Source of the DNA: Bigelowiella natans CCMP2755
Lineage: Eukaryota; Cercozoa; Chlorarachniophyceae
Assembly (NCBI GenBank): GCA_000320545.1
Contig: ADNK01001193.1
Location: 1 to 23,229 of the forward strand
Length of the DNA stretch: 23,229 nt
Reading direction: 5' to 3'
Shown one piece after another: positions 9,833 to 20,890 of the stretch. The position numbers were made by a program, and so were the translations under genes. Position 1 is the stretch's first letter. The number at the start of each line of letters is the position of its first letter. The notes under the pieces were generated by a model that was given only the letters and a program-made list of their open reading frames with translations, was not told where the DNA came from and made no database searches.

Positions 9833-11817
9833 AATCATCATCATCAGGCGCTTCTGTGGACCTAAGAAATGGGTTAGGACGATAATAATCATAACAGCAG
9901 GAGGAAATTTAAAAACCAAGGACACATATCCGAAATGACAGCGATTTATTTAGAGCGAGGCATCGTTCAACGACAATGCGAAACATACAACACTCAAGGC
10001 CCAATCATCAATAACAGAATAACATCAACAGGTTCAACTACTACCCGAACTTTACTCTCTTGGATCCAGGTTTGTAGCAGCCAACCGCAGGAGCATACCG
10101 AAAGTTTCTCTACGGCAACAAAGGCTATTAATGAGGGAGAGGGGAGGGAGAGAGGGGGGGGGGGGGGGATTAGTGTAAAATTGAGGGAGAAATAGCGTTT
10201 AAATGAAAATATCAAGCAGCTAGATGCTCTGTAAACCAAACATGAAGAAGACGGACAGTGAATCAGAGGCTCCTCCTCCTCCTCCTCCCCCTCCTTCTCC
10301 TCCTCTTTATCTCTACTGCAGTATAACTTACCTCCTCTTCCTATTCCTAGAAAGAGATCATCGCTTCTACCGTCGTTTCAATGATAATATTAATGATGAT
10401 GATAATACGTCCAGGCTATGCTGCTCCCGAGACGTTTGTCATGCCAGAATCAACGCCTTCTCCGCCTGCAGAGCCGGTGAATATTCCTTCTCTTTCGCGT
10501 CCTCAGACATTGATAGCCAAACCACGCTAAATAACCATAACCACGCCCCTTATTCTACCTTCTACCTTCTTTCTTTGGAACGCTCATGCTGACTGACCTT
10601 CTGGTTTGCTTGCTTTTCTCTTACCACTCAGCTTGCAGTTCTTCTCTCTCCCTTCCTTTGGCTCTTCAATAAGGTGACAGTAGACCAACGAAAACCTAGG
10701 GGAGGGAGTGGTAACGTGAAATAATGGGTGCGGTCAGATGATTCTTCGATGTACGAATGGGAGACTGGGAATATCGATGATTTTCGCCTAGAGCATTAAG
10801 TGTTGCAGTCAATAAATGCGGTTGTTTCTGGTACCACTTCGCGGGTCAACACGGATTACTATTATCCACATCAACGTTCGCGAGCTTGATTTGTGTTGGT
10901 TGTTGTGGTGTGAGCAGCCCGACCGGTTCGACATGTACAGCGCTGGGATCGTGATGTTGCAGATGCTGCTCCCTAGAATGAGAACGAGGAGCGGACTAAA
11001 GGAGTTTAACAACGCGATGAGGTAGGTTGTTGGCGGTGATATCACAACCAGAGAGGTTTATGATGATGGTGGTGGTGGTGGTGGTGGTGATATGAATGAT
11101 GCAGATACCTTCTGATTGAGGGAGTGACAAGAAAACCTTTTTCTGTTTTCAATGAATTTTATCAGCTCACAAGATTATGACCTTAGAAAGGTTAAAGAGT
11201 CCGGACGCGGAGGGTTGTGACTTATAAATAATAAGAAGAACGATAATAATAATAATAATATAGTAGCAAAGCGCGGGACATCAATGTGCTGCTGGAAATA
11301 CAGATGCCAGTACTGAAAAAACGATGATCTCGCAGAACAAGCGTTCTCGATGTTTTCACCTTGATTTCAGAACAAACCAAACTACAAAATTCCATCATAG
11401 CAACTCATATGCTTGCCCAGTCATTACACTTCACCGTTTTGTTCTGTCAAAACCATCGCTGCGGGTCTGTGTGTGTGTGGCGGGGGGATCTTATACTTCC
11501 TAACATCAAATGGGAATCCCTTTCTCCTTTTCCCCCCACGTTGAGAGTTCTATGATTACTTCTAAGGTATAATTGGCAAGCAGTCGATTCAAGCACATAC
11601 GCGCTCCTCTCCCAGCTGGTGTGTACATTCATGATTCATAACCACAACATCTAGGGCGGGGATCCGATTTCTTCGTTTATTGTGCTTTTTGCCTACTAAC
11701 ACAACTCTTAAAATCGTCGCTCGCCATCAGGTTTGCAAGAAGAATCAGAGGATGAGTGCGAGTGCGGCCCTAAGCCATCCATACTTCCTCTCCGATTTGC
11801 CGTCCATTGTGTTCTAG
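6822..11817 (+). CDS. STN7/STN8: Thylakoid STN7/STN8 (Stt7)-type Ser/Thr protein kinase, 18 exons
   Basis: State-transition/photosystem II acclimation kinase family, anchored in the thylakoid and phosphorylating antenna or core proteins. Exons: 6822-7146, 7241-7306, 7445-7567, 7889-7968, 8056-8158, 8295-8337, 8695-8734, 8997-9051, 9144-9184, 9326-9385, 9496-9568, 9848-9872, 10032-10069, 10415-10476, 10632-10673, 10918-11021, 11166-11190, 11731-11817. All phases agree and the total is 1392 nt, 463 residues. Order: Arg/Ser-rich N-terminus (1-60); membrane span LVLGLLGAAYL (112-122); G-loop GMGGFGAVYKA (172-182); Lys197 in VVKK; Glu213 in VEIYMNRRV; WLVWKYDGEETL (248-259); HRDVKPEN (315-322); IDLG (DFG replaced by DLG, as in this family, 334-337); LLDPGYAAPE; DRFDMYSAG; end near HPYF. 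WLVWKYDGEET and the LLDP-GYAAPE block identify the STN family. There is no cysteine before the membrane span. Subdomains X-XI look about 35-40 residues short, so an exon may be missing between 11190 and 11731. The ATG at 6822 is the first in frame. Confidence 0.9.
7387..7432. repeat. (TCA)n/(CCA)n tract before kinase exon 3
   Basis: The repeat lies immediately upstream of the exon 3 acceptor (ACGAG at 7440-7444) and replaces a normal polypyrimidine tract. Confidence 0.85.
7585..7616. repeat. (AT)n microsatellite in kinase intron 3
   Basis: Sixteen AT units starting about 18 bases inside the intron, after the GTATCT donor at 7568. Confidence 0.9.
8788..8820. repeat. (AC)n microsatellite in kinase intron 7
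   Basis: (AC)n with two interrupting CGs, between exons ending at 8734 and starting at 8997. Confidence 0.9.
9585..9847. repeat. Kinase intron 11: (GCT)n, (GAT)n and (ATC)n tracts up to the splice acceptor
   Basis: (GCT)n at 9585-9617, degenerate (GAT)n at 9620-9694 and (ATC)n at 9800-9846. The last ATC units form the acceptor ATCATCAG (ending 9847) of the 25-nt exon 12. Reading through the donor at 9569 gives a spurious Ala- and Asp-rich extension of the kinase ORF. Confidence 0.9.
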
Positions 11818-12666
11818 GAAGGGGGATCGTCTTCCTAGCAGATGCAGTGTGGGGAGATTTATTATTAGAGCGGCATGATCAAATCAAGCGGAAAGAAGAG
11901 GAGTAGGCAGTTGAGACCAGCCAAAAGCGTTAGGACAAACTTCTATTATTCCATAGCAAAATCGCTATGATACCCTGGCACATTCACGAGCATCTCTAGA
12001 TATGTATAGAATCCTCCTGGCTACTGCCGTGTCGAAGCACTGTTTGGTAGCATTTAGATGAAAGTAGCAGTGAAGCAAGGTTGCTGCTGGTTGTTATTTG
12101 TACATCATGGCGTGACTAGTTTAGGGGGTACAGGAAATCTATTACTGCACTATGAATACCTGCTAAATTCAGCCTTCAATAAAATATTTGATTACAGACA
12201 ATGTGATGCCACGAAACACGCGCGTGCGCGGCGCTATGTACGTACATCTGAATATAGATGCATTGTCGTAGCTAATATAGCGCATTGCGCACGAATGTCA
12301 TATGATGTCAACTCCAACATGATGATTACAAATGCCAGAATGTCCTCATGCATCGATGTGAATGCACAATGGAAGCTTATGCACATTAAAACAGCTAACA
12401 TGTAAGCAATCATGCATGTGAAATGGCATAGCATCGATCAATCGGATCTACACGCTACTGGCGATTCAATCATATATTTAATATGTATAAGAACGTAGAA
12501 TGAATGGAGTAATCCACTACGCATGCATGCAACATTAATACAAATGTTTTCATTATTTATTTCTAAATTTGCCTGATCTATAAGAGGAAGAGGCCGAGCT
12601 TGACTGTCAGGCTACTATTCAGATCTAGAGATACTCGCTCGTCCAACTCCTTTTTCCACACTCTTA
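11818..12666. other. Convergent intergenic region, kinase 3' side and orphan gene 3' side
   Basis: No supported exon. The sequence is rich in CG- and CA-containing words (GCGCGTGCGCGGCGCTATG at 12222-12240, CGTACGTAC just after, repeated TGCATG) like the intergenic regions at 1000-1300 and 19000-19450. ORFs at 12058-12405 (+) and 12234-12434 (-) lack family resemblance and splice context. Confidence 0.4.
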
Positions 12667-13219
12667 TCACCACCAGCTCGATTGCTTATTAGTCTTCTGC
12701 TGAGCAGCTAGCGCGCGCTTTTGGGCCTCTTCCGCAATTTTATCGTTTTCAGCTGCTTGTTTCTCTGCGTATGCTTTCTCCTTTGCCTCACGTTTAGCGT
12801 CCCTTGCTGCTTGAGCGACAGCCGCCGCTGCTGCGGCGTCGGAAGCAGCTTTGGCGATCTGAGCGGCTTGATCGGGAGAGAGCGCTGGGGATGGTTGCCC
12901 TGGAATTTGACAGGGCGTTCCTGGGGCAACTGGCTGGCCTACTGTACACGGATGACCGGGAGAGGAGATCTGGACGCCAGCAGGCACAGGGATGGTAGGG
13001 GTTGGGGCAGGGTTCGTTGCTGGGTCATTGGGGGCAGCAGCCGCCTGATGAAGGAGACGGAGGGACGGATGAATGGATGGATGGATGGAGATGGATGGGT
13101 GGATAGATGATGGGGGTATGTGCTGAGTTTGATTATTTGGATCGTAGTCTGTGGTTTCGGAAGTGGTGCGCATTCTGGTGGAAATGGTGGTTGTATGTGT
13201 ATGTGTGCGTGCGTGCGTG

Positions 13220-13257
<38 letters not shown>

Positions 13258-13769
13258 AATTCGTATGGTGCTTCGGAATTAGTTTTGTTGCGACGTCTTC
13301 AAACGATACTTATGGAAAGGTAATTATGGGAAGGAGAATGAGAATTATATAACTATTTTTCTTCTTTGATAAAATCGTAAAGAATGCAGAAGAATGGCAC
13401 TCACCGCTGGGGTAACGGTGTCTGCCTCATGAGGATGAATAGTCGTTACATCACGATGGAAATGAATCGGTGATGCCAAAAGTAGGAGGCAAGATATCGC
13501 CAGTGCACCAATTATATAAGTCTTCACACTGCGCTTCGTGACGAAGTTGTACAGACGCCTCAAGTCGAACCTAAACAAAATATTTCCGTACCTCTCACAA
13601 GCTGTCATTTAACTCACAAGTTGCCTCCTTTCATACAAAGAAAACAGAAAACTCTCTTTTAGATGTAAAACCTTGATCGTGACTCCACGCGCTGATCCGT
13701 CGAGGAGGGGGGAATAGATCCGTAGGGTTTTTTTGGTGTGAACTCGCCTGCAGGGGCCTCGGGATCCAT
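12667..13769 (-). CDS. Single-pass (type II) membrane protein with Cys/Pro stalk and Ala/Lys/Glu helix, function unknown
   Basis: Three minus-strand exons, 13769-13672, 13570-13405 and 13044-12667, join in phase (2 then 0) to 213 residues. Donors are AG/GTTTTA and GCG/GTGAGT; acceptors are TTTAG and TCATCAG. The N-terminus (MDPEAPAGEFTPKKPYGSIP) is followed by a basic segment (RFDLRRLYNFVTKRSVK, about 33-49) and one membrane span (IIGALAISCLLLLASPI, about 52-68). Positive charges before the span predict a cytosolic N-terminus and a lumenal or extracellular C-terminus. The outer part has a Pro-rich linker, two similar Cys units (PGHPCTVGQP and PGTPCQIPGQP), then an Ala-rich coiled-coil-like helix (AKREAKEKAYAEKQAAEN) and ends in two Trp. 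The ATCC repeat just upstream of exon 3 is intronic. No family is recognised. The coding evidence is strong; no role is inferred. It is divergent to the channel gene. Confidence 0.75.
13060..13100. repeat. (GGAT)n-type minisatellite in intron 2 of the orphan membrane gene
   Basis: GGATGAAT/GGATGGAT units; on the coding strand this is a CATC-rich stretch just before the exon 3 acceptor and serves as pyrimidine-rich tract. Confidence 0.8.
13196..13255. repeat. (GT)n microsatellite
   Basis: Interrupted then perfect GT repeat in intron 2 of the orphan membrane protein gene. Confidence 0.9.
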
Positions 13770-14716
13770 GTTGGATTTTGTTACCGTTCGCTCTTTTCCG
13801 GGAGCGGTCCTTGTCTTCGAGTCACAGTAGTGACAGTAGAACCGGTGAAACTTCGGAGACACCAGTGCTTTTTTGCCACTTCTCGAAATCGAGCAAACAC
13901 CAGAGAAATCCACTCTGATTCAAGCCTCCTAATCCGACCAAAACCACAAGATGTTTTGGGGAACATCCTTCGTTGCAATGTCGGCATGCCGTGTTCTCTT
14001 TGTTTCGTTCTTCTCTTGTTCTCCGCTTCTCTTGGTTTGTTTCCGGCTACTTTTCGTTTTTTGATGTTTTTGATGCGGTAGATCTACGAGCAACATTGAA
14101 GGGAAAAAAAATCGGCTATGAGCTATGGCTAATTCGCCGGGACTGGACATTAACATCTGGTACTGCCTGCTTCTTGTCGTCAAAGAACGACGCGGTTATA
14201 AATACCAAGCACCTCATTTCCTATTAGCGACAAAGGTTTTCTCCATGTCGTTGTGTGACTTTTGATTCGTTTTTCCCATCATGACGAAAATGACGTACGA
14301 TATTGTTCTACCTATTTTTAGTAAATTATTAATATCAAAATAAGACGCATGGTATAAACGGTATGTATTTGGACAATTATCGTCGTTCTGGAAGAAAGTG
14401 ATCGCCTCACCAGATCTGATCCTGATTGGTAGTTTCAGGCTTTGGGGGGGTGAGGGGGCAGCAATTCTAAAATATATGGTATTTACAAGGATGAAGTGAA
14501 AACTTTAACTGTTTCGTGTGGATGAGTTGTCGAAGAGGTCTCCTGGCAAATCATAATCAAACTTGAATTTCTGTGCCGTATATTTTTTCCTCAGAAAGGA
14601 GACGTTCACGCGAAACATAGGAGGAAAGATTTATTCCTCCAGTTCTACCTCTGTCGCAGCCAATTTCACTAATAGAGTAGTAGTAGTAGTAGTGGAGAGG
14701 AAACCAAGCATTAAGG
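13770..14716. promoter_or_regulatory. Shared divergent upstream region of the orphan membrane gene and the channel gene
   Basis: About 950 bases between two start codons in opposite directions, with no supported exon. It should contain both promoters. No TATA element or known motif can be assigned. A (GTA)n run at 14681-14694 sits 23 bases before the channel ATG and is likely in its 5' UTR. ORFs at 13781-13987 (-) and 13830-14227 (+) are not supported by splice context. Confidence 0.4.
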
Positions 14717-16874
14717 ATGTCAAGCCAGCAGCAAACGCCGGCTGGTCAGGGCGCTTCTCTGGCCTCGGTAAGAAATAGTGAAATTTTTCCGAATCTGATA
14801 AATCTTCGTTTGTGGATAATTCGTTGTCGTTGTTAGTAGTCTTTATTTGATGCATTCGATTTTGTAGGTTTTGGTCCCTGCTGCTTGTACTGCCGCGGCA
14901 TACTTCATCATCTTTGAAGCGTTTCGAGGCAATTTGACAGAGTTTTTCGCGCCAAGATTCAAAAACTCGAAGAAGGGCAGATATCCTCATCCAGTAATAA
15001 AATGAAGTAACACCTAGAATGTATATATTATCACTCTCAGTATATCGGTATTGTTGGTATGATAGCGCACACTCATACACACACCCAAGAACTCACGTAC
15101 ACCTGTACACGCACATACATGAAATTTCAGAATTGATACTTATGCTTTCATATTCAGGGAGTATTTTCATGGATTTACAATGTGTACTGCGTGAGCGATG
15201 AGGAGCTTCTTACTAGAAGTGGATTCGACGCGGTTGTATATGTCAAGTTTATGGGACTGTGTTTCAAGATCCTCATGGTCCTAAGGTGAGGCTTCTCGAT
15301 GTCTCCTGAATTATTGTAGAACTTATGAAAGCTAAAATGGTGTGCGCTCCTGAAATATAGCAGATTTGAGTAATTAAATCTATTAAGTACGTCTTCATGA
15401 AGGTTTAAAGATAAACTGGCAATTTATATCATCCTGATATTTCATTTGCTTTGTGATTTTTTGGGGTGCTTGATCTACACAGTATTCTTGGATTGGTGAT
15501 ACTGGCATCTATATACAATGAAGGGAGTGGAAACATGCAAGGCCTTATGAGGTTGACGCTCTCCAATGTCGAGCAAAAAGGCGACTATTTATGGGCGCCT
15601 GCTATCATGATGTGGTTTTTCACTGGAACTATTATCTACTTCATCCAAAAGGCCTACGATCGCATCATTGCGCTGCGCGCAATTGCTTGCAATCTTGGCA
15701 GCAAGGTCCAGTACACTATTCTCGTGACGAAAATCCCTACTGCTTGCGACACAGAGGACAAGATTCGTGCATTTCTCGAGCCACAGTGGCCAGGTCAAAT
15801 CGTCAACGTGAGCCCTGTGGAAGAGTGCTCCGAGATAGAAGGGAAGGTGGAGCAGCTGAAGAAGGACAGCTTGGCACTACTCAAAGCCAAGAATAAACGC
15901 TCAGAGAGCGATGAAGAACCCATGATTAGATTAGGTTTGTTGGGGCTTTGTGGCGAACGAGTGTCGGCTGTATCACACTACGAAATTGAAGTGAAGAAGG
16001 GCATTGCAGAGATCGAGCGCCTTAAAAAGCGTGGCGGTGATTTCACCGGGAGTGCATTCGTGTCCTTCCGTTCAGTTGCATCGACTACGAAAGCCGCATT
16101 CTGCCGCAACGAGGTGGTGGACGAGGAGAACTGGGCTTTTCAGAATGCCCCAGAACCCAAAGACATCTTGTGGAATAATCTCTTCAGAGTGAGATCGGAT
16201 GCTGAGCACCGCACGCTCGAGCTGATTGCTTCTGCAATGATGACAGCCCTTATCATATTCTATGCCATCCCGGTGGCCGCCGGGTCTGCCCTGGTAGAGC
16301 AGCTAAGTAGTTGTGCAACTAGTTGTAGTGATGATGTTAATAGTAGTAGTAGTAGTAGGAGTAGTACCAGTAGTAGTTGTTGTATCAGGAAGTAGTGGCA
16401 GTCGCAAACTTGAGCAGTAGCAGTATCTATTCGAAATGTTCCCAAGTTGTACAAAATCCTGCCAATGTATGGCCCCCTCTCCCTCGCAGCATAGGCTCAT
16501 TATCATTGTCATCGTCATCACCGTCCTCAGCACTGATACCATCAATCAACATCACAGGCGAATATTAAGGAGCTCGATGAGCGCAATGATTGGTTGCACG
16601 GCATCGCAGAGCTCCCCCCCGGGGTCATTGCTATCATCGAAGGGTAGGACATAGCAGATTTAAAAAAAAAACCGACAGAGGATAGGTTAAGTAGAGGGTG
16701 GGGGAGAAGAAATGAACTGAACAAGGAACGAGTGAATTAGACTGTAGTCTGTGACCCTCGCTTCTGCTCTTTACTGAATATCTGCAGCAGCGGCAATTTA
16801 GTTCTTCACCCTTTATTCTATCGATTTTATGCTAGTACATCATCTTCGACATTCTAAATAAAACAAACTTTTCC

Positions 16875-16909
<35 letters not shown>

Positions 16910-18853
16910 GATGTTCACCTCTACATTTTAAATGAACCCCCATCTCTAATGTTGTCGTTAGAGTCTATTCCGCGGCGGTCCGGCGTATTGCCTCCGAAGT
17001 ACAATATGTACAACATCTTGAATTCATCCTTGGGGCACTCCCCGAAATAAATTGTTCATAAAGAGAGAGATAAACGTTTCTAAGTACAATGCCCCTGCGC
17101 CGGTTTTCATCACATTCATCTCTAGGTGGGTAGACAGTGTGATGATTGATGAATTAATGCAAAAGCGCGTGAGACTCGCATTCTCCACAACACACACACA
17201 CACACACACACACTCACTCACGCGCGCGCGCGCGCGCGCGCACACACTCACTCAGTTTGACATGTGACACGTTGTGAGATGATGCATAATCATTTCTGCC
17301 CCCTCTCTCTCTCTCTCTTCTACGTCCTTGTGTTTAAAGGAAGCATGCATCAAGTCTGTTCATATAGCGCCCCCCCCCCCCCCCCCCTTTCCTAAAGCAA
17401 ATCCCCCCAAGACTTTCTTCGACGTTCTATTAACCACAAATACCGTTCTCCTCCTGCTGCTGCTGCCGCTGTCGCTGTCGTTTGCTGTTGTGTGCACAGC
17501 TCGGTGTTCGAAACCATCAACGAGATCGTGAAGAAACCTCTCACATCCTTTGAGCTGCTCGCCCACTCCGTCCCCCTAGTAGCCCTTGACATGATTCAGT
17601 ATATCGCCCTCAAAGGTCTCTCCGTGCAATCGGCGAAGATCATTCGAATTCCGGGTTTGGCAATGACGGGGCTCTTTACGAGCCTTGCCAGCAGTGATTA
17701 TGAGCGGAGAAAGGCGATGAAACCTCCTCTCTTCGCATACGGTTCATCTTTGGCATACGCAGGACTTATCTGGACGCTCTGCACGTGCTACATGGCTGTA
17801 ATAATAATAATCACTACCCAAATGAGCGACATGCATGATATAATTAGCCGATATCGTTCCCTCTCTCCTAGTTAGTCACTGTTTAGTAGCATGTTCATGG
17901 CAAGTAAAATGTGTCGATTACGCTCCGAAGAGGGGCAATGAATACAATGAGGTTTGAGCGAATTGGGGAGCAGTCAATCATATAGCGTTGGGGTGTTAGG
18001 GCATGGTAGAGTTGACTTTTAGTCCTCTGAATGTCCATCTGACTTGAGGATTTCGTATGTGTGTGGGGGGGTTGCCAGGTTGCGCCGCTGATTCTTCCCT
18101 TCGGAGTGCTGTACTTCTTCTTGGATTATACCATCCAAAAGTACAACTTGCTCTACGTCCACGGTATTTATTGTTGTCTCTGACTGGGTGTGTTATGACG
18201 AAGAGGGTGGTGTTAGTGTGTGTGTGTGTGTGTTTGGAGAGATTGATAGTGAAAATAGTGATATTGATATTGTGCGTAGGAGTATGAGTTTCGTGGCACG
18301 CACCCGCAGAAAAAGAACACTATGCATTATGATCTCCTCGCCTTATATGAATGGTGTTTATGCGTTTGCAGTGCCTGAGTTTGAGACGTTTGGAATGTTC
18401 TGGCCGAAGTTGATAAGAATGATGTTCCAAGGACTGTTGATTGGTCAAATAGCTCTCGTGATCATCGTAGGACTCAAGTTTGGTTACATGCAGCAGTCCC
18501 TCCTCGTGCCCCTCCCTATTATCACGTACCTCTACGGAAATTTCCTCGATGACAGTCGGGAGTACTTGTTGGACGACACTGGCATGGCGTTACAGAATGC
18601 CGTAGAGCTTGATGAGAAGCGCTCTGCAAATGAAGTCACAGCCTACCTGATGAAGGAAAAGTCCCTCAAAGTGTGGGAACACCCTGCGATGCGAGTGGAC
18701 ACTTACGATCCGTTGAAGGAGGTCCAGGAACTTGGCGTCATCGGCAGCGAAAAGAGAGACGATGGCGACGATGCTGATGTTAAAGAGGCGGACGCCAAGA
18801 CACGTCTCCTCGAAGACTTCGAGCTGGAGAGTGGTAACAAAAAGAATGCCTAA
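14717..18853 (+). CDS. OSCA/CSC1/TMEM63-family (DUF221) mechanosensitive or osmosensitive cation channel
   Basis: Predicted hyperosmolality- or tension-gated cation channel. Exons: 14717-14767, 14868-14993, 15158-15285, 15483-16293, 16558-16643, 16962-16998 (or to 17007), 17085-17125, 17500-17797, 18079-18163, 18372-18853; phases agree and give about 714 residues, the usual size. The start MSSQQQTPAG is followed by a first span (AAYFIIFEAF), a basic loop, VSDEELL (about 72-78), spans two and three, and a large cytosolic domain (about 150-350) with AFVSFRS and APEPKDILWNNL, the typical end of the PHM7_cyt domain. LANIKEL, a run of spans including LTSFELLAHSVPLVALDMIQ, VAPLILPFGVLYFFLDY, YNLLYVHVPE and the terminal spans follow, then an acidic/basic hydrophilic tail ending NKKNA. 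Exons 5-7 are the weakest part: a span expected near residues 395-415 is poorly represented. An AATAAA near 19050 may be the poly(A) signal. Confidence 0.88.
16873..16909. repeat. (TC)n microsatellite in channel intron 5
   Basis: CT-rich tract about 50 bases upstream of the exon 6 acceptor at 16961; it may act as an extended polypyrimidine tract. Confidence 0.85.
17189..17248. repeat. (AC)n-(CG)10-(CA)n alternating purine-pyrimidine tract
   Basis: (AC)12 at 17189-17213, CTCACTCA, (CG)10 at about 17221-17240, then CACACACTCACTCA. It lies in channel intron 7. Long perfect CG alternation is a classic Z-DNA-forming sequence. Confidence 0.9.
17371..17388. repeat. Poly(C) run in channel intron 7
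   Basis: Eighteen consecutive C upstream of the exon 8 acceptor. Length may be unstable or a sequencing artefact. Confidence 0.85.
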
Positions 18854-19951
18854 GATGAGAGTTCAGTGGTAGTCAACCATTTTAGCATACATTCAGCGCG
18901 GTTGTCGATGAGCGAAACTTTGACACTCGTCGATACATCAATATCAAGGCGATATTCACACATGGCCACAATGAATGCGCTTGTGTTGTGCGATGTGGTT
19001 AGACGTGTGTGTGTACTGCCACACGTACATGCGGCATGAATTAGTGTCAATAAACTATTGTATAACTGGATCACCAACGGGAGGCAGCAGCACGCAAACG
19101 CAGCAACAATGTCACTCACATGCACGCGCACACACGCTAGCACGCATTCTAGTCATCATCAGCGATGAGACGAAAAATTGCATCATGTGCAATCACAATG
19201 ATGTGAATCCAAGCAGAACTGCGAGCCATTATTTGCGCGCGCATGTCACAATAAATTACATGTTAATAACTGCAGAGCAAAAAGGATGGTTGTTGTGCTG
19301 CGTTGCATTCCCATATGGCATGCACGGCGCTACGTACGGGTGATATAGTAATGCTGACTGAAGACAACAGAGCCTCAGCAGGCAGTTGTCTTATATTCTG
19401 CCATGTTAGCGCATCAGTTGCACGGATGCACGTACTGACATCGCTCACACTTGTCGCGGCACATACGCAGCTTGTGACGCAGTGATTTAGTCACTTGTGA
19501 TTCAATGAAGCAGCACAGCCTTGCTAATAAGATCGAATGTGTAGGTGATGACGGCGCAGAGACAGCAACACACATACATCTCATCCAGGCGCATGCTAGC
19601 ATGGACTGCGCCCATTGCACAGACGAAGTAGAACTCGGTTCAATGTGATCAACATATGAAAACAACGTCCGCACTCGCAATCTAGACAATCTAGCAATGC
19701 ACGATATTCTTGGTCGATAGATGCATAAAATATAATAAAATATATAACATCTATATCATACATATAATATATTTTTTTATGTCTTTAGTGTAGGCAATAA
19801 AAACCTGATTGCGTCTACATCTACTACACAGATCACAGTAACTGCACAAATTGCATCCCAGCAGACAGAAGCACAAACGCACATGAGTGTTTATAAAAAC
19901 TTGGCATCTGTCGCGCCATACCTTTGGATCGCCCACAGAAGATATGTTCAG
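18854..19951. other. Convergent intergenic region between channel and transporter genes
   Basis: No supported exon. AATAAA near 19050 fits the channel 3' UTR. The sequence is dense in TGCATG, GCGC and CACG words (CGGCGCTACGTACGGG near 19325) similar to 12222-12250. An AT-rich tract (19720-19780) with several AATAA words could serve the minus-strand gene ending at 19952. Confidence 0.4.
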
Positions 19952-20487
19952 TTATGCACTCTTCCCCAGCATCAGGTAAACGACCACCAGCGAAAACAAC
20001 CTGCAAGGGTGGGGGGCGGGAGGAGTTGATGAAGACGAGCAGTGTGTACATTGATGATAATATGCCAACTCGGACTGCTACCTTGCAGCTCCACATATGA
20101 AGATCAGCAGCGATAAGCTGGAACATATATGTTGATAGCAGTAGACAAAACGAGAGAAGATGAAGAAGAAGATGGTAACCACCATGCTGTGTGATGATGA
20201 TGATGATGAAGCAGAGCAACAATGAAGATACATTCATATGAAAGTAGCACAGTGGTGCATGTGCGGACAGTCGCGTAAATGCCAACAGATTGAATGATTG
20301 ATGGCTGACTCACTCACTCACCCCGTTGTGAGAGAATGACCGTAGTCACCGTATCTGATCTGGAGGGCCTGGATGATAGGTGTTGTCGCCCAGTCGCCGA
20401 TACTGCTACCTGGCAACCACCAAAGCAAATCTTCCAATGATGATGGTGATGGTGAAGCCACTCGCATGACTCGACGGAAGAGTGAAG

Positions 20488-20533
<46 letters not shown>

Positions 20534-20850
20534 CCCGACATTAAGAGAATGTTAAGAGAGTATTCGCTAGTCTGAGAATAGCAACCTAAATCCAACAAGG
20601 ATAGATACACGCTATAGAAGAGCCCTTTCCTCTTCCCGTTGGGGGATGTTTGCGTGGCAATCACAAGAAGAGGGAGAAGCGCTAGACCGGTGACCTTTAG
20701 GGTGGGAGGAAAAGAGGCAGGGGAGGAGGGGAGTGATTCTTTGTGCAAACGCTACGACACTCTAATTTCCAGGCCTCCGCAGCCAAATCCGCCATCAGAA
20801 CATGTCATTCGAACATGCATGCTTTCCCCATAATTATTTACACACACGTG

Positions 20851-20890
<40 letters not shown>

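Noticed and set aside
12721-13110. Plus-strand ORF of 129 codons
   Set aside because: It is a shadow of the orphan membrane gene exon 3, which has consistent splicing and composition on the minus strand.
16294-16395. Channel ORF extension rich in Ser after 16293
   Set aside because: The GTAGAG donor at 16294 joins 16558 in phase 0 and gives the family motif SALANIKEL; the extension is a (GTA)n repeat.
18057-18371. ORF upstream of the last channel exon beginning at 18188
   Set aside because: Only the part after the GCAG acceptor at 18371 is conserved; the preceding part contains a (GT)n repeat and lies in the intron.
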